The translations under genes and the position numbers were made by a program. This document shows, one piece after another, positions 32,085 to 40,372 of a DNA stretch of 64,000 nucleotides (position 1 is its first letter; the number at the start of each line of letters is the position of its first letter). The notes beneath the pieces were generated by a model. That model was not told the DNA's origin and searched no databases. It worked only from the letters and a program-made list of their open reading frames with translations. Source of the DNA: an uncultured Oscillibacter sp. (GTDB lineage Bacteria > Bacillota > Clostridia > Oscillospirales > Oscillospiraceae); NCBI RefSeq assembly GCF_910579365.1, contig NZ_CAJTUX010000003.1, positions 29,538 through 93,537 on the forward strand, in the 5' to 3' direction.

Positions 32085-32537
32085 ATGGAGACGGTCTTGT
32101 TGGAATACGCGCTGCCCTGTCTCTGCGCCTTTCTGGCCTGCGTGGGCTTTACGCTGATGTTCAACATCCACGGCCAGGGAAAGCTGATTGCCGGAGCGGG
32201 CGGGGCGTTGGGCTGGCTGGTGTATCTTCTGGCGGGGAGCACAATTTTCGCCGCCTTCCTGGCGGCCGCGGCCATCGGCGTCTTCGCCGAGGTGATGTCC
32301 AAGGTGCGGCGCTGCCCGGTGACGGGATATGTGCTGGTGGCGCTGCTGCCGCTGGTTCCCGGCGGGGGCATTTACTATGCCATGCGGTACTGCGTGGCAG
32401 GGGAGACGGACCAGTTCCTCACAACCCTGCTGCACACCTTCGGCATGGCGGCGGCGCTGGCGGTGGGGGCCATGCTGGCCTCCTCCGTATTCCGGGCTGT
32501 TTTTCCCTGGCTGCGGCCCAGGGCGCCCAAGAAGTGA
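32085..32537 (+). CDS. Threonine/serine exporter family, small subunit (ThrE C-terminal half, DUF3815-like)
   Basis: A 150-residue protein with four or five helices (LPCLCAFLACVGFTLMFNI, LIAGAGGALGWLVYLLAG, FAAFLAAAAIGVFAEVMSKV, VLVALLPLVPGGGIYYAM, HTFGMAAALAVGAMLASSV). The EVMSKVRRCPVTGYVLVALLPLVPGG segment is characteristic. It lies 9 bp after the large subunit and is expected to assemble with it. The next gene (thioesterase) starts 23 bp later. Confidence 0.87.
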   Translation: METVLLEYALPCLCAFLACVGFTLMFNIHGQGKLIAGAGGALGWLVYLLAGSTIFAAFLAAAAIGVFAEVMSKVRRCPVTGYVLVALLPLVPGGGIYYAMRYCVAGETDQFLTTLLHTFGMAAALAVGAMLASSVFRAVFPWLRPRAPKK

Positions 32538-32560
32538 ACAACGGAGGATACAAGAGAACC

Positions 32561-33307
32561 ATGGAGGATTTCAAACAGCGTTTATACGAAAACGGCTACT
32601 TCCGGCAGGAGGAACTGGTCTTCTGGGACTGCGACCGGGACCAGCGGGTCCGGGTGGCGGCGCTTTTAAGCCGTCTGGGGGCCTTTGCCGGGTACGATTA
32701 CGACGCCCGGGGCCTGACCCATGAGGTTCTGTGGGCGGCCCGGGAGGTATTTCTCCTCTCCCGGGTGTCCCTTAAAATCCACAACTGCCCTCACGCCGGG
32801 GACGTGCTGGACATCACCACCTGGGAGGCCGGCGCCAAGGCCGCCCATATGAAGCGGAACTATGAAATGAAGGACCGGGAAGGCCGGGTTCGGGTCTCCG
32901 CCCGGACGGACTGGATTCTGGTGGACCCCATCACCCGGAAGATTCTGCGGCCCACGGCCTTCACCGCCAAGCCCTTGCTGGCCTCGGACCGTCTTCTGGA
33001 CTGCCCGGAGACACGGAAAATCATCCCTCCCAAGGAGAATCGGGAGGACCTGGGGACCCGGGTGGTCCGCTGGTCCGACCTGGACGGAAACGGACACTTG
33101 TTCAGCGGGAACTACGGCGACATCGTCTGGGACGCCCTGCCGGAGGATTTGCAGGTCCAAATCCCCCGGGAATTCCACATCAACTACAGTCGGGAGGCGG
33201 TTTTGGGAGACCAGCTGCGCCTGGAGGGCTGCCGGAACGAGACGGGGTATTTCCTAGAGGGTCTGGGCCCCCACGGCTCCTGCTTCACGGCGCTGTGCGT
33301 GTTTTGA
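32561..33307 (+). CDS. Acyl-ACP thioesterase (FatA/FatB type)
   Basis: A 248-residue double-hotdog thioesterase. The start chosen is ATG 32561 (MEDFKQRLYENGYF); GGAGG lies 13 bases upstream, slightly far. The N-terminal hotdog includes RVAALLSRLGAFAGYDYDARG and LLSRVSLKIHNCPHAGDVLDITTWEAG. The C-terminal half has WSDLDGNGHLFSGNYGDIVWDALPED, the family region with the catalytic Asn/His (DGNGHL). It releases free fatty acids from acyl carrier protein in the cytoplasm. It is probably co-transcribed with the ThrE genes and is followed by a terminator. Confidence 0.88.
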   Translation: MEDFKQRLYENGYFRQEELVFWDCDRDQRVRVAALLSRLGAFAGYDYDARGLTHEVLWAAREVFLLSRVSLKIHNCPHAGDVLDITTWEAGAKAAHMKRNYEMKDREGRVRVSARTDWILVDPITRKILRPTAFTAKPLLASDRLLDCPETRKIIPPKENREDLGTRVVRWSDLDGNGHLFSGNYGDIVWDALPEDLQVQIPREFHINYSREAVLGDQLRLEGCRNETGYFLEGLGPHGSCFTALCVF

Positions 33308-33320
33308 AGATTTTTCCAGG

Positions 33321-33346
33321 AAAACCGCCCTTGACGGCGGTTTTTT
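33321..33346 (+). terminator. Intrinsic terminator after the thioesterase gene
   Basis: AAAACCGCC (33321-33329) pairs with GGCGGTTTT (33336-33344) with a 6-base loop, ending in TTTTTT. The loop and 3' arm hold the -35 element of the next promoter. Confidence 0.85.
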
Positions 33347-33359
33347 CCAGGTATACAAT
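33331..33359 (+). promoter_or_regulatory. Sigma-A promoter of the SLH-domain gene, nested in a terminator
   Basis: TTGACG (33331-33336), 17-bp spacer, TACAAT (33354-33359), 51 bp upstream of the SLH gene. The -35 sits in the loop of the terminator at 33321-33346. Confidence 0.7.
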
Positions 33360-33410
33360 GGTTTTGTAACATCCCGGCGGGCTGCCGCCGGAGAAGAGAG
33401 GAGATTTTTC

Positions 33411-34877
33411 ATGAAACGCTTTCTAACCATCCTGCTGACGGCTTTGGCGCTGACGGGCGTGCTGTGCGTTACCGCCTCCGCCTCCAGCTTTGACGGCGCG
33501 GCGGAGGAGCTGGCCGCCATCGGCATGCTCAAGGGCTCCGCCGCCGATGGATTTGCCCTGGACAAGGCCCCCACCCGGGCCCAGGCCGCCATTATGCTGG
33601 TCCGGCTCTACGGCGCGGAGGAGGAGGCCATTGCCGCCTACACCGCCGGGGACCTCAAGTGCCCCTTCACCGACGTGAACGAGACGGCGGCTCCCTTTGC
33701 CGCGTGGCTGGCGGACAAGGGCCTTGCCAGCGGCACCTCCGAAACCACCTTCGGCGCGTCCAGTCCCTGCACCGGCAAGGCGTACACGATTTTTCTCCTC
33801 CGGGCCCTGGGCTATCAGGACAACGTGGACTTCACCAACGCCAACGCCCAGGCGTTTGCGCAGAGCTGCGGCCTGCTGGATACCTCCCTGTTCACCGGGA
33901 CCTTCCTCCGGGACGACCTGGTGGCCCTGACCTATCAGGCCCTGGGCACGGACCTCAAGGACGGCAGCACCTATCTGCTGGCCAGCCTCATCAAGAGCGG
34001 AGCCGTGGACGCGGACGCCGCCAAGCCCATCACGGAGAAAATCGAGGCTTACCGGGCCCTCCAGCGCTCCGGCGAGGCGGCGGCCCAGGGGCTGGATACC
34101 TCAGTGGACGCGAAGGTAGGCATGAGCGTCACCGTCAAAGGCGCCGGCAGCGGAACCGCCCTGGACATGACCCAGAAGGCGGACGCCGCCGTCAAGGGCA
34201 ATATCAAGATGATTCTGGACAAGGAGCTTCAGATGGCCATGGACATGACCGTCACCGTTACGGACGGAGATGCCTCCGAGACCGAGAACGTGGAGTACTG
34301 GCTGAAGGACGGCGTGGTGTATGTCCGCTCCGGTGAGATGGCCTATCAGGTTTCCACCGCCATGGGCATGGACGCGGAGACCCTCACAGCCCTGATGGAG
34401 CAGGCCTCCGGCAAGACCTACGCCGCCATGCTTCCCTTTATTGAGTCCATCACCACCAAGACCTCCGGCGGAAACACCGTCTATACCCTGGTGCTGAACG
34501 ACGCCTTCGCCGGGATGCTCAACGGCCTGTTCGGCCAGATTCTGGGCATGATGGACGCCGGTGTGGACATGGATATGACCGTTACCCTGGGCGGCAGCAC
34601 CATCACCTACACCGTGGGCCAGGACGGCACGCTGAAGAGCGCCGCGGCGGATATGACTCTGAAAGCGGACCTGAACGCTTCCGACGGCCAGGACAGCCTG
34701 ACGGTCAGCGCCGCCATGGACGTGGACATGACTATGGACGTCCAGGCCGTGGGCAACGACGTGACCATCACCTTCCCCGATTTCTCCGGCTTTGAGGAGA
34801 TCACTGGCAGCGCGGACAGCGGTATCATCGGCGGTGCGGACGGCCCCACCGCGATCTATGGCGTGACCAATTTTTGA
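33411..34877 (+). CDS. Secreted SLH-domain protein with a GIIGGADGPTAIYG C-terminal tail
   Basis: A 488-residue exported protein with a signal peptide (about 1-25). Residues about 26-190 form three S-layer-homology-like repeats (FDGAAEELAAIGMLKG; FTDVNETAAPFAAWLADKGLASG; FAQSCGLLDTSLFTGTFLRDDLVALTYQALG). The central part (about 225-440) resembles lipoprotein-type beta-sandwich domains that alternate threonine-rich strands (MTVTVTDGDASETENVEYWLKDGVVYVRSGEMAYQV). The last 20 residues carry SGIIGGADGPTAIYGVTNF, a motif I associate with sodium-pumping decarboxylase beta subunits and with C-termini of various clostridial exported proteins. It is likely attached to secondary wall polymers. Function unknown. 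Confidence 0.82.
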   Translation: MKRFLTILLTALALTGVLCVTASASSFDGAAEELAAIGMLKGSAADGFALDKAPTRAQAAIMLVRLYGAEEEAIAAYTAGDLKCPFTDVNETAAPFAAWLADKGLASGTSETTFGASSPCTGKAYTIFLLRALGYQDNVDFTNANAQAFAQSCGLLDTSLFTGTFLRDDLVALTYQALGTDLKDGSTYLLASLIKSGAVDADAAKPITEKIEAYRALQRSGEAAAQGLDTSVDAKVGMSVTVKGAGSGTALDMTQKADAAVKGNIKMILDKELQMAMDMTVTVTDGDASETENVEYWLKDGVVYVRSGEMAYQVSTAMGMDAETLTALMEQASGKTYAAMLPFIESITTKTSGGNTVYTLVLNDAFAGMLNGLFGQILGMMDAGVDMDMTVTLGGSTITYTVGQDGTLKSAAADMTLKADLNASDGQDSLTVSAAMDVDMTMDVQAVGNDVTITFPDFSGFEEITGSADSGIIGGADGPTAIYGVTNF

Positions 34878-34890
34878 GCACACGGAAAGA

Positions 34891-34924
34891 AAGACCGTCC
34901 GGCGGGATTCCGCCGGACGGTCTT
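34891..34924. terminator. Bidirectional terminator between the SLH gene and trmD
   Basis: 15-bp perfect inverted repeat (34891-34905 with 34910-34924) with a GATT loop. T-rich on the plus strand (TCTTTT), and AAAG on the opposite side. It lies between convergent genes. Confidence 0.88.
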
Positions 34925-35692
34925 TTACCGCTCTCCACTCTCTGCCGCCAGCTCGTCTCTGGCCTCCTGGAGAATCTTTTTCTCCGCCTTGGTGGTCAGC
35001 TGGCTCTCGTCAAACCGCGCAAACAGGTCCGGACGGCGGCGCATGGTCCGCTTGTAGCTCTCCTTCCGCCGCCACGCCGCCACCTTCCCGTGGTCCCCGG
35101 AGAGCAGAATCTCCGGCACCGCCCGGTCGTGCCACACGGCGGGCCGGGAGTACTGGGGGTACTCCAGAAGACCGTTCCAGTGGGACTCCTCCTGAAAGCA
35201 CTCCTCGTCCGGCAGAACCCCCGGCACCATGCGGCACACCGCGTCCGCCACCGCCATGGCGGGAATCTCCCCGCCGGTGAGGACAAAGTCCCCCATGGAA
35301 ATCTCCTCGTCCACACATTCGTCCAGGAAGCGCTGGTCCACGCCCTCATAGTGGCCGCAGACCAGAATCAGGTGGTCATACTTCTCCTTCAGCTCCCTGG
35401 CCACATCCTGGGTGAAGGTCCGGCCGCAGGGGGAGAGAAAGATGGTCTGCCCCGGGCCGTGAACCTCCGTCACGTGGGCCCAGCAGCGATAGAGGGGGTC
35501 CGCCTGCATGACGGCTCCCCGGCCCCCGCCGTAGGGATAATCATCCACCTGCATCTGCTTGTTGGTGGTGTACTCCCGAATCTGGTGGGTACGGATGGCG
35601 ATATAGCCCCGCTCCTGGGCCCGGCCCAGAATGCTGACGTTCAGCATGGCGTCCACAGAGTCGGGAAAGAGGGTCAGAATGTCGATGTTCAC
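34925..35692 (-). CDS. trmD: tRNA (guanine37-N1)-methyltransferase TrmD
   Basis: SAM-dependent methylation of G37 next to the anticodon, preventing frameshifts. The start is GTG 35692 (VNIDILTLFPDSV), overlapping the rimM stop by 4 bases (GTGA). The open frame continues upstream through rimM without meaning. The 255 residues contain the deep-trefoil-knot motifs YPYGGGRGAVMQADPLY, IFLSPCGRTFTQ, LILVCGHYEGVDQRFL, and DFVLTGGEIPAMAVADAVCRMVPGVL, with SHWNGLLEYPQYSRPAVW after it. All core residues are present. A bidirectional terminator follows the stop. Confidence 0.96.
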   Translation of the reverse strand: MNIDILTLFPDSVDAMLNVSILGRAQERGYIAIRTHQIREYTTNKQMQVDDYPYGGGRGAVMQADPLYRCWAHVTEVHGPGQTIFLSPCGRTFTQDVARELKEKYDHLILVCGHYEGVDQRFLDECVDEEISMGDFVLTGGEIPAMAVADAVCRMVPGVLPDEECFQEESHWNGLLEYPQYSRPAVWHDRAVPEILLSGDHGKVAAWRRKESYKRTMRRRPDLFARFDESQLTTKAEKKILQEARDELAAESGER

Positions 35693-36186
35693 TCCGTCAG
35701 CCCCTCCCAGACCCGGATGTCCATCCGGTTGTTCTCCAGGTCCACGTTCAGGATGAAGGCGTCCTTCACCGCCGGGACCAGGAACTCCTTCAACCCCCGG
35801 ACGGTGTAAACCTTGCTGGCGGGATAGCGCTCCACCTTGGTAAGCTCTCCCACGCACTCCCCGGTCTCGCCATTGTAGACGTCCAGGCCGATGAGCTCGC
35901 CGTCGAAGTACTCCCCGGCGGGGAGATGGGCGTCCGCCCGGCGGACCAGAAGCTCTCTGCCGCGAAGGGCCTCGGCGGCAGTGCGGCCGTCCACGCCGGC
36001 GAGCTTCAAAAGGGCCATGCCCTTGTGAACCCGGCAGGCGGAGGGAGAGACGGCCTGCCCGTCCAGATAAAAGGTTTGAAAGCCGGTGAGGAAGTCCGCC
36101 TCCCCCTCCAGGGGCAGGACCCGCAGCTCTCCCCGGATGCCGTGGACGCCGGTGATCCGGCCCACGGGGACCATATCTAATTTCAT
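35689..36186 (-). CDS. rimM: Ribosome maturation factor RimM
   Basis: A 165-residue factor for 30S subunit maturation, binding uS19. The N-terminal domain has VPVGRITGVHGIRGELRVLPL, the typical opening. The PRC-barrel domain follows with EYFDGELIGLDVYN, VGELTKVERYPASKVYTV, FLVPAVKDAFILNVDLENNRM and a WEGL end. Length is normal. It is the first gene of the rimM-trmD pair, with a sigma-A promoter 34 bp upstream. Confidence 0.96.
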   Translation of the reverse strand: MKLDMVPVGRITGVHGIRGELRVLPLEGEADFLTGFQTFYLDGQAVSPSACRVHKGMALLKLAGVDGRTAAEALRGRELLVRRADAHLPAGEYFDGELIGLDVYNGETGECVGELTKVERYPASKVYTVRGLKEFLVPAVKDAFILNVDLENNRMDIRVWEGLTE

Positions 36187-36219
36187 GAGGGTTCTCCTTT
36201 GCGCGTTTGTTCGGAAAGC

Positions 36220-36248
36220 AGTATAGCACGTTCCGCCCGTTCAGGCAA
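36220..36248 (-). promoter_or_regulatory. Sigma-A promoter of rimM-trmD
   Basis: On the minus strand TTGCCT (36243-36248), 17-bp spacer, TATACT (36220-36225). It begins 3 bases past the terminator of the preceding lipoprotein gene. Confidence 0.72.
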
Positions 36249-36251
36249 GCG

Positions 36252-36288
36252 CAAAAACGCCCCGGAGAGGACTTCCCTCCCCGGGGCG
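36252..36288 (-). terminator. Intrinsic terminator of the nfnA-nfnB-lipoprotein unit
   Basis: On the minus strand a 13-bp stem with one G-U pair and a short GAAGT loop, followed by TTTTT. It starts 5 bases after the lipoprotein stop. Confidence 0.85.
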
Positions 36289-36293
36289 CCGTT

Positions 36294-37043
36294 TCATGGA
36301 CGCGGTCCGTGGTTCCGCTCCATGCTGGCGGCGTGTTCCCGCTCCATCACGTCCAGAAGCTCCGCGATCCGGCCTGTGGGATAGCGCTCCCGGCAGGCCG
36401 CCAGGGTCTGGGCAAACTCCTCTGAACCGCCGTGCCAGGCGGCGTCGGCGGTGGCGATGCTCATGCAGATCACGTCCGCCGCCAGGGGCTGGTCCCAGTA
36501 GTCCACCCGCTGGTCCCCCATCAGCACCAGATAGGCCAGCACCGTGTCGGGCGCTTCCAGGAAGCGGCTGCGCAGTTCCTCGCTGGACCCCTCGGTCAGC
36601 GCGTCGCCCCATAGGTCAAAGACGATCAGCTGGTCCAGAGGGACCGTGTCCGTGTGGCCCATAATGTACATAAACCGTTCGTCATCGAATTTTGCGGTAA
36701 GGCCAAAGGACTCCAGGTCGATGCTGACAATCTGCCAGTCCGCCCTCTCCAGGCCCTCCAGCGCAGGAGCAATGTCTTCGGCCAGCGCCTCGTTCCCGGG
36801 CCTTGTTGGGGCGGCGGGGACTTCCTCTCCGTCAGGGGCCGGGGGCTCCTCTTCCGCCGGAGGGGCCTCCTCTTCACCGGAGGCTTCCTCTGGCAAAGGG
36901 CCAGGTTCGGCGGGCGAGACGGTTTCGGAGGTCTTTGGCTCCGGCGGCGCGTCAAGCGGCAAGGCCCCCTGCCCGCCGCAGGCGGCAAGCAGGAGGCACA
37001 GCGCCAACGCCAGAGCGGTTATGTCCGTGACGTTTCTTCTCAT
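36294..37043 (-). CDS. Hypothetical lipoprotein
   Basis: A 249-residue lipoprotein of unknown function. The signal peptide ends in LLLAAC with lipidated Cys22. Residues about 30-85 are a Pro/Glu-rich disordered linker. Residues about 90-249 form a small alpha/beta domain that contains IVSIDLESFGLTAKFDDERFMYIMGHTD, FDLWGDAL and FAQTLAACRERYPTGRIAELLDVMEREH; I recognise no family. It starts next to the nfnB stop (TAAT-ATG), so it is probably co-transcribed with nfnA and nfnB. There is no sign that it takes part in electron transfer. Confidence 0.75.
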   Translation of the reverse strand: MRRNVTDITALALALCLLLAACGGQGALPLDAPPEPKTSETVSPAEPGPLPEEASGEEEAPPAEEEPPAPDGEEVPAAPTRPGNEALAEDIAPALEGLERADWQIVSIDLESFGLTAKFDDERFMYIMGHTDTVPLDQLIVFDLWGDALTEGSSEELRSRFLEAPDTVLAYLVLMGDQRVDYWDQPLAADVICMSIATADAAWHGGSEEFAQTLAACRERYPTGRIAELLDVMEREHAASMERNHGPRP

Positions 37044-37044
37044 A

Positions 37045-38427
37045 TTACTTGCTCAAAGCCTCGTCAATGGCCTTGGCGGCGGTTTTGCCCGCGCCCATGG
37101 CCAGAATGACCGTGGCCGCGCCGGTGACGGCGTCGCCGCCGGCATAGACCTTCTCCCGGGAGGTAAGACCGTCCTCGTTCACCACGATGCCGCCCTTGCG
37201 GTTGATTTCCAGACCCTTGGTGGTGGACTTGATGAGGGGGTTCGGGCTGGTGCCAAGAGACATGATGACGCAGTCCACGTCCAGGTCGAACTCGCTGCCG
37301 GGGACCTCGATGGGCCGCCGCCGGCCGGAGGCGTCGGGCTCGCCCAGCTCCATGCGGATGCAGCGGATCTTATTCACGTCGTCGTTCTCGTCGGCGAAGA
37401 TCTCCACCGGGTTGCAGAGGGTCTTGAAGATGATGCCCTCCTCCTCGGCGTGCTCCACTTCCTCCTTACGGGCAGGCAGCTCCTCCATGCCCCGGCGGTA
37501 GACGATGTACACCTCCGCGCCAAGACGCTTGGCGCAGCGGGCCGCGTCCATGGCCACGTTGCCGCCGCCGACCACCGCCACCTTCTTCGGGTGCTGAATC
37601 GGGGTGTCGGAGTCGGGCAGGTAGGCCTTCATCAGGTTGATGCGGGTGAGGAACTCGTTGGCGGAGTAAACGCCCCGATAGTTCACGCCGGGGATGTCCA
37701 TGAACATGGGCAATCCCGCGCCGGAGCCGATGAACACGGCCTCGAAGCCCTGCTCCTCCATCAGCTCGTCGATGGAGATGGTCCGGCCAATCACCGTATC
37801 GGTGGCGATGGTCACGCCCATGGCCTTCAGCCCGTCCACTTCCTTCTGCACAATCGCCTTGGGCAGACGGAACTCGGGAATGCCATACACCAGCACGCCG
37901 CCGGCCAGGTGCAGCGCCTCAAACACGGTGACGTCGTATCCCTTCCGGGCCAGGTCTCCGGCGCAGGTCAGTCCCGCGGGGCCGGAGCCCACCACCGCCA
38001 CCCGGTGGCCGTTGGACACGGGCTTTTCAGGAGCCTCGGTGCAGTGGGCGTTGTGCCAGTCGGCAACGAAGCGCTCCAGACGGCCGATGCCCACGGGATC
38101 GCCCTTCTTGCCCCGGACGCAGTACATCTCGCACTGGGTCTCCTGGGGGCAGACCCGGCCGCAGACGGCGGGGAGGGCGCTGGTGTTGGAGATGATCTGG
38201 TACGCCGCCTCAAAGTCGCCCTTGGCCACCTCGGCGATGAACTCCGGGATGTGGACCATGACAGGGCAGCCCTGCATGCAGGCCCGGTTCTTGCAGTTCA
38301 GGCAGCGCTGGGCCTCGTCCAGGGCCTGCTCCTCGGTATAGCCCAGGGCGACCTCCTGGAAGTTCTTATTCCGGACGTTGGGGTCCTGGGAGGGCATGGG
38401 GTTCTTCGTTAAAGACATATTGGCCAT
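37045..38427 (-). CDS. nfnB: NADH-dependent reduced ferredoxin:NADP+ oxidoreductase subunit B (NfnB; GltA-like)
   Basis: A 460-residue flavoprotein homologous to the glutamate synthase small subunit. With NfnA it performs electron bifurcation between NADPH, NAD+ and ferredoxin. The N-terminal cysteine-rich domain for two [4Fe-4S] clusters shows CLNCKNRACMQGCP and CGRVCPQETQCEMYC. Dinucleotide motifs are VAVVGSGPAGLTCAGDLARKG for FAD and VAVVGGGNVAMDAARCA for NADP(H). YAGGDAVTGAATVILAMGAGKTAA closes the FAD site. There is no glutamate synthase large subunit nearby, while an NfnA gene is directly upstream, so NfnB is the better name than GltD. The RBS is AAGGAGG. Confidence 0.93.
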   Translation of the reverse strand: MANMSLTKNPMPSQDPNVRNKNFQEVALGYTEEQALDEAQRCLNCKNRACMQGCPVMVHIPEFIAEVAKGDFEAAYQIISNTSALPAVCGRVCPQETQCEMYCVRGKKGDPVGIGRLERFVADWHNAHCTEAPEKPVSNGHRVAVVGSGPAGLTCAGDLARKGYDVTVFEALHLAGGVLVYGIPEFRLPKAIVQKEVDGLKAMGVTIATDTVIGRTISIDELMEEQGFEAVFIGSGAGLPMFMDIPGVNYRGVYSANEFLTRINLMKAYLPDSDTPIQHPKKVAVVGGGNVAMDAARCAKRLGAEVYIVYRRGMEELPARKEEVEHAEEEGIIFKTLCNPVEIFADENDDVNKIRCIRMELGEPDASGRRRPIEVPGSEFDLDVDCVIMSLGTSPNPLIKSTTKGLEINRKGGIVVNEDGLTSREKVYAGGDAVTGAATVILAMGAGKTAAKAIDEALSK

Positions 38428-38428
38428 G

Positions 38429-39271
38429 TTATTCGGCCTCCTTCTTGAACAGGTTGCAGGTCTCCTCGTGCTTGTGCTTCTCGAATTCCATATACATCTG
38501 GTTCCGCTTCACGGCAAGGTCCCAGTCCACCTTGTGGCCGTCGAAGTCCGGGCCGTCCACGCAGGCGAACTTCATCTCGCCGCCGACGCTGAGGCGGCAG
38601 CCGCCGCACATGCCGGTGCCGTCGATCATGATAGGGCTCATGGAGACGGTGGTGGGAATGCCGTAGGGCTCCGTGGTCTTGGAGACGAATTTCATCATGA
38701 CCATGGGACCGATGGCGAAGACCTCGTCGTACTGGTTGCCCGCGTCGATGAGCTCTTTCAGCGCGTCGGTGACCAAGCCCTTGCGGCCGTAGCTTCCGTC
38801 GTCCGTGCAGACGACAAGAAGATCGCTGGACTTCTTGAAGTCCTCCTCCAGGATGACCAGGTCCTCCGTGCGGAAGCCGACGATGGCGTGGACCTCGGCC
38901 CCGTCGTCGTGGAACTTCTTCAGCACGGGGTACGCGATGGCGCAGCCCACGCCGCCGCCCACCACGGCGACTTTCTTCTTGCCCTCGGTCTCGGTGGCCT
39001 TGCCCAGGGGACCCACGAAGTCCTGGAGGCAGTCGCCCTCATTCAGGTGACTGAGCTTCTCCGTGGTGGCGCCCACAGTCTGGACAATGATGGTGACGGT
39101 GCCCTTCTCCGGGTCATAGGCGTTGATGGTGATGGGGATGCGCTCGCCCTTCTCGTCCACCCGCAGAATGATGAACTGACCCGGCTGGGCCTTTTTGGCG
39201 ATCAGCGGGGCCTCGATCTCATACAGGGTTACGGTGGGGCGCAGGGCCTCTTTTCTCACAATTTTGTACAT
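38429..39271 (-). CDS. nfnA: NADH-dependent reduced ferredoxin:NADP+ oxidoreductase subunit A (NfnA)
   Basis: A 280-residue protein of the ferredoxin-NADP reductase/PyrK-like type. The FAD domain has the AQPGQFIILRVDEKGERIPITINAY segment. The NAD domain has VAVVGGGVGCAIAYPVLK. The C-terminal [2Fe-2S] motif is GTGMCGGCRLSVGGEMKFACVDGP (Asp/Cys ligation typical of NfnA). It is the first gene of the nfnA-nfnB-lipoprotein unit. The complex balances NADH, NADPH and reduced ferredoxin in fermenting anaerobes, which fits a PFOR-using metabolism. Both subunits look complete. Confidence 0.93.
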   Translation of the reverse strand: MYKIVRKEALRPTVTLYEIEAPLIAKKAQPGQFIILRVDEKGERIPITINAYDPEKGTVTIIVQTVGATTEKLSHLNEGDCLQDFVGPLGKATETEGKKKVAVVGGGVGCAIAYPVLKKFHDDGAEVHAIVGFRTEDLVILEEDFKKSSDLLVVCTDDGSYGRKGLVTDALKELIDAGNQYDEVFAIGPMVMMKFVSKTTEPYGIPTTVSMSPIMIDGTGMCGGCRLSVGGEMKFACVDGPDFDGHKVDWDLAVKRNQMYMEFEKHKHEETCNLFKKEAE

Positions 39272-39582
39272 ATGCTTCCTTCTTTCCCAATCATGTCATG
39301 GTTAAAATTTTGGAGCCGGTGTCCTGCCATTGACACATTGTTTTCAGTTTAACATATAGGGGGAGAACCGTCAATCGGTTTGCTCCGGATTTTTGCAAAA
39401 CCGACGGACCTCCGGCGGACAGGCGGGACCGCTACATGGGTTTTAAATTTTTGTGGAGCCTGTCCGCCATCCAGGCCAGCCGCTTCTCCCGCCTTTATGG
39501 TGCTTGGCCGGGCTTGCCGAATACAAGCCAGACGCCGGTATTGGACCGGCAATGCTCCAAAAGTCAGGTCCGGGACGCTTCT
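39272..39582. other. Intergenic stretch with no gene recognised
   Basis: Contains the nfnA leader (about 39272-39360, no confident promoter) and the region past the GNAT gene stop. Short frames here show no family motifs, RBS or repeats. I see nothing else in it. Confidence 0.5.
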
Positions 39583-40107
39583 CTATGGGGAAACTGCATG
39601 AGATTGTCCATGATCCGCCTCTCCTCCCCTCCGCGTATCCGCAGAAATTCCGCGGCGGCGCTCCATTTTCACGACATACTCCGCCGTGCCCTCTTCCAAG
39701 CGCCGCTCCTGTGTCCGCGAAAAGCCGTGGCTTTGATAGAAATGAATGGCGCTGCTGTTTTTTTCCAACACAAATAAGTATTGAACCTCAAACTGCCGAA
39801 TCGCAAATTCGATCAGTCTGGTTCCAATACCCTCCCCCTGAAAGAACGGGTCCACATACAGCTCCCGAAGCTCCCTTCCCTCTATGTGGAGCATTCCCTT
39901 TACAAATTCATCATCGTATACCCAAATATGGTTCAGCTTTTCACGGTTTACGATATAATCCCGCGCCAACGGATAGACCTGCATCTTGCCAAAGGAAACC
40001 TTGTCGTCGTGAAAGATGCTTCGATAATGGGTTCTTTTGGCAAAGATCAAAATTTCCGCTAATCTGGAAGCGTCTTCTGCCCCTGCTTTTCTGATATCGT
40101 CCATCAT
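39583..40107 (-). CDS. GNAT-family N-acetyltransferase
   Basis: A 174-residue acetyltransferase. The start chosen is ATG 40107 (MMDDIRKAGAEDASRLAEI) after a G-rich RBS; the upstream extension is not GNAT-like. Domain features are the N-terminal IRKAGAEDASRLAEILIFAKRTHY, the ELRELYVDPFFQGEGIGTRLIEFAI acetyl-CoA-binding motif (R/Q-x-x-G-x-G/A as QGEGIG), and the end VLEKNSSAIHFYQSHGF. The substrate is unknown. The region is visibly less GC-rich than its neighbours and sits apart from operons, suggesting acquisition by transfer. Confidence 0.85.
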   Translation of the reverse strand: MMDDIRKAGAEDASRLAEILIFAKRTHYRSIFHDDKVSFGKMQVYPLARDYIVNREKLNHIWVYDDEFVKGMLHIEGRELRELYVDPFFQGEGIGTRLIEFAIRQFEVQYLFVLEKNSSAIHFYQSHGFSRTQERRLEEGTAEYVVKMERRRGISADTRRGGEADHGQSHAVSP

Positions 40108-40291
40108 AAAGCGCCCCCGCATGTTGATTTTGATTGATTTGTCTTTTCCGGCACTCCACTGTTCCCTCTTCCCCAGTCTCATCATGCGCCTCCTATCATA
40201 TCATTCCCGCCGCTGTTTTTCAACTTCAATTGACGGCGCAGGCTGCTGTATCCTTCCGCTTGCCACTGCTGTTGAGACCGAGAAATGAACG

Positions 40292-40320
40292 TTGAATGCC
40301 CCTTGCGATGGTGGTATACT
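40292..40320 (+). promoter_or_regulatory. Sigma-A promoter of the ankyrin-like gene
   Basis: TTGAAT (40292-40297), 17-bp spacer, TATACT (40315-40320), 52 bp before the start codon at 40373. Confidence 0.7.
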
Positions 40321-40372
40321 TGGCTCATAACCATTCAGCAAAGGTGGATTTCACCTTAAAGGCGGAGCTGCC

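Noticed and set aside
37045..38427. Annotation as glutamate synthase small subunit.
   Set aside because: The large subunit is absent and an NfnA gene is directly upstream, so the bifurcating Nfn complex is a better fit.
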